A DNA stretch of 64,000 nt from Siphonodentalium dalli (lineage: Eukaryota; Mollusca; Scaphopoda; Gadilida; Siphonodentaliidae). Within the stretch, counting starts at the first letter, position 1. Every line of letters starts with the position of its first letter. The translations under genes were made by a program, and so were the position numbers. The notes below the pieces were generated by a model. That model searched no databases and had not been told where the DNA came from. It saw only the letters and a program-made list of their open reading frames with translations. The DNA is taken from NCBI GenBank assembly GCA_032622095.1, contig CP136068.1:120533989-120597988 (forward strand), given 5' to 3'. Below are positions 63,642-64,000 of this stretch, one piece after another.

Positions 63642-63840
63642 CAGTATTGCCCTAAGTAATCGACCCCTTAACCACAGCAGAATTATGGGTAACTTTTCAG
63701 GATTTAGTCGGAAATATGGCTTGTTGCCATTCATCGGAAAGCTCTCAGTGAGAGCCTTCCGATGAATGGCAACAAGCCACATTTCCGACTAAATCCTGAA
63801 AAATTACCCATAATTCTTCTGTGGTTAAGGGGTCGATTAT
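63642..63840. mobile_element. Palindromic Tc1/mariner-type MITE, copy 4 (right tip lost)
   Basis: Starts CAGTATTGCCCTAAGTAATC after TA. The right arm stops after GGTCGATTAT, without the expected GGGCAATACTG tip. Confidence 0.75.
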
Positions 63841-64000
63841 GTATAACAAGACTTTGCATCATACAAAACACACAAAGATAACAGATGGACATTCCGATGG
63901 ACATTCCGTACATGTGTCAATGATACTTCATTGGGTGAAATAAAGACTATCAACTAACTTTTGTTGACATTCGTTCGGGTTTTAATTGCCACAGGCAACA
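63841..64000. other. No gene recognised
   Basis: Contains GATGGACATTCCG repeated twice (63885-63910). Otherwise nothing. Confidence 0.35.

Noticed and set aside
1-64000. tRNA or tRNA-derived SINE
   Set aside because: No convincing A-box/B-box pair or cloverleaf was seen by eye; a tRNA scan would settle it.

Overview
The window is eukaryotic nuclear DNA from an invertebrate animal, most likely a lophotrochozoan and probably a bivalve mollusc. The reasons are an intron-split animal METTL6 gene, many ACATGTA words, elements with (GACG)n tails of the kind common in bivalve genomes, and very dense small DNA transposons. It is AT-rich, gene-poor and mostly mobile DNA. No rRNA, tRNA or CRISPR array was recognised. 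Only one cellular gene is clear. A second coding locus is a virus-like transposon. A third ORF of unknown function sits inside a non-autonomous transposon. || Region 1 (1-7.8 kb): a 4,139-bp element (1631-5769) with a perfect 6-bp target duplication (CACTTC). It is almost entirely two inverted arms of about 1.7 kb around a 724-bp loop. The loop and left arm encode a zinc-finger/poly-Q/packaging-type ATPase (Polinton/adintovirus-like FtsK-HerA/A32 family). The arms carry two copies of a C2HC-finger acidic-tail protein gene, one intact and one frameshifted. A second foldback element (5777-7229) abuts the target duplication. || Region 2 (7.8-31 kb): no convincing genes. Contents: piggyBac-like TTAA elements, hAT elements with 8-bp duplications, Tc1/mariner-type palindromic MITEs, a 12-copy satellite arranged AAB-AAB-AAB-AAB, a three-level nest of elements (23.8-25.5 kb), tandem duplications and palindrome arrays (26.7-28.3 kb). 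|| Region 3 (31.2-57 kb, minus strand): METTL6, the tRNA-Ser m3C32 methyltransferase, in five coding exons spread over 25.7 kb with an 18-kb last intron full of transposons. The model gives 559 codons, about twice the human length. The N terminus holds eight copies of a 19-residue repeat, and a long low-complexity C-terminal tail ends at a stop codon supplied by a palindromic MITE. The last intron also contains a Tigger/pogo-like element with a 223-codon ORF, two nested hAT elements, two near-identical TTAA MITEs and a recent 354-bp tandem duplication. || Region 4 (57-64 kb): repeats only, including (GACG)n-tailed tandem units, a TTAA MITE, a duplicated block of about 1 kb, and a fourth copy of the palindromic mariner-type MITE. 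|| All coordinates, splice sites and target duplications were read by eye. Family assignments rest on motifs and termini, not on database searches.
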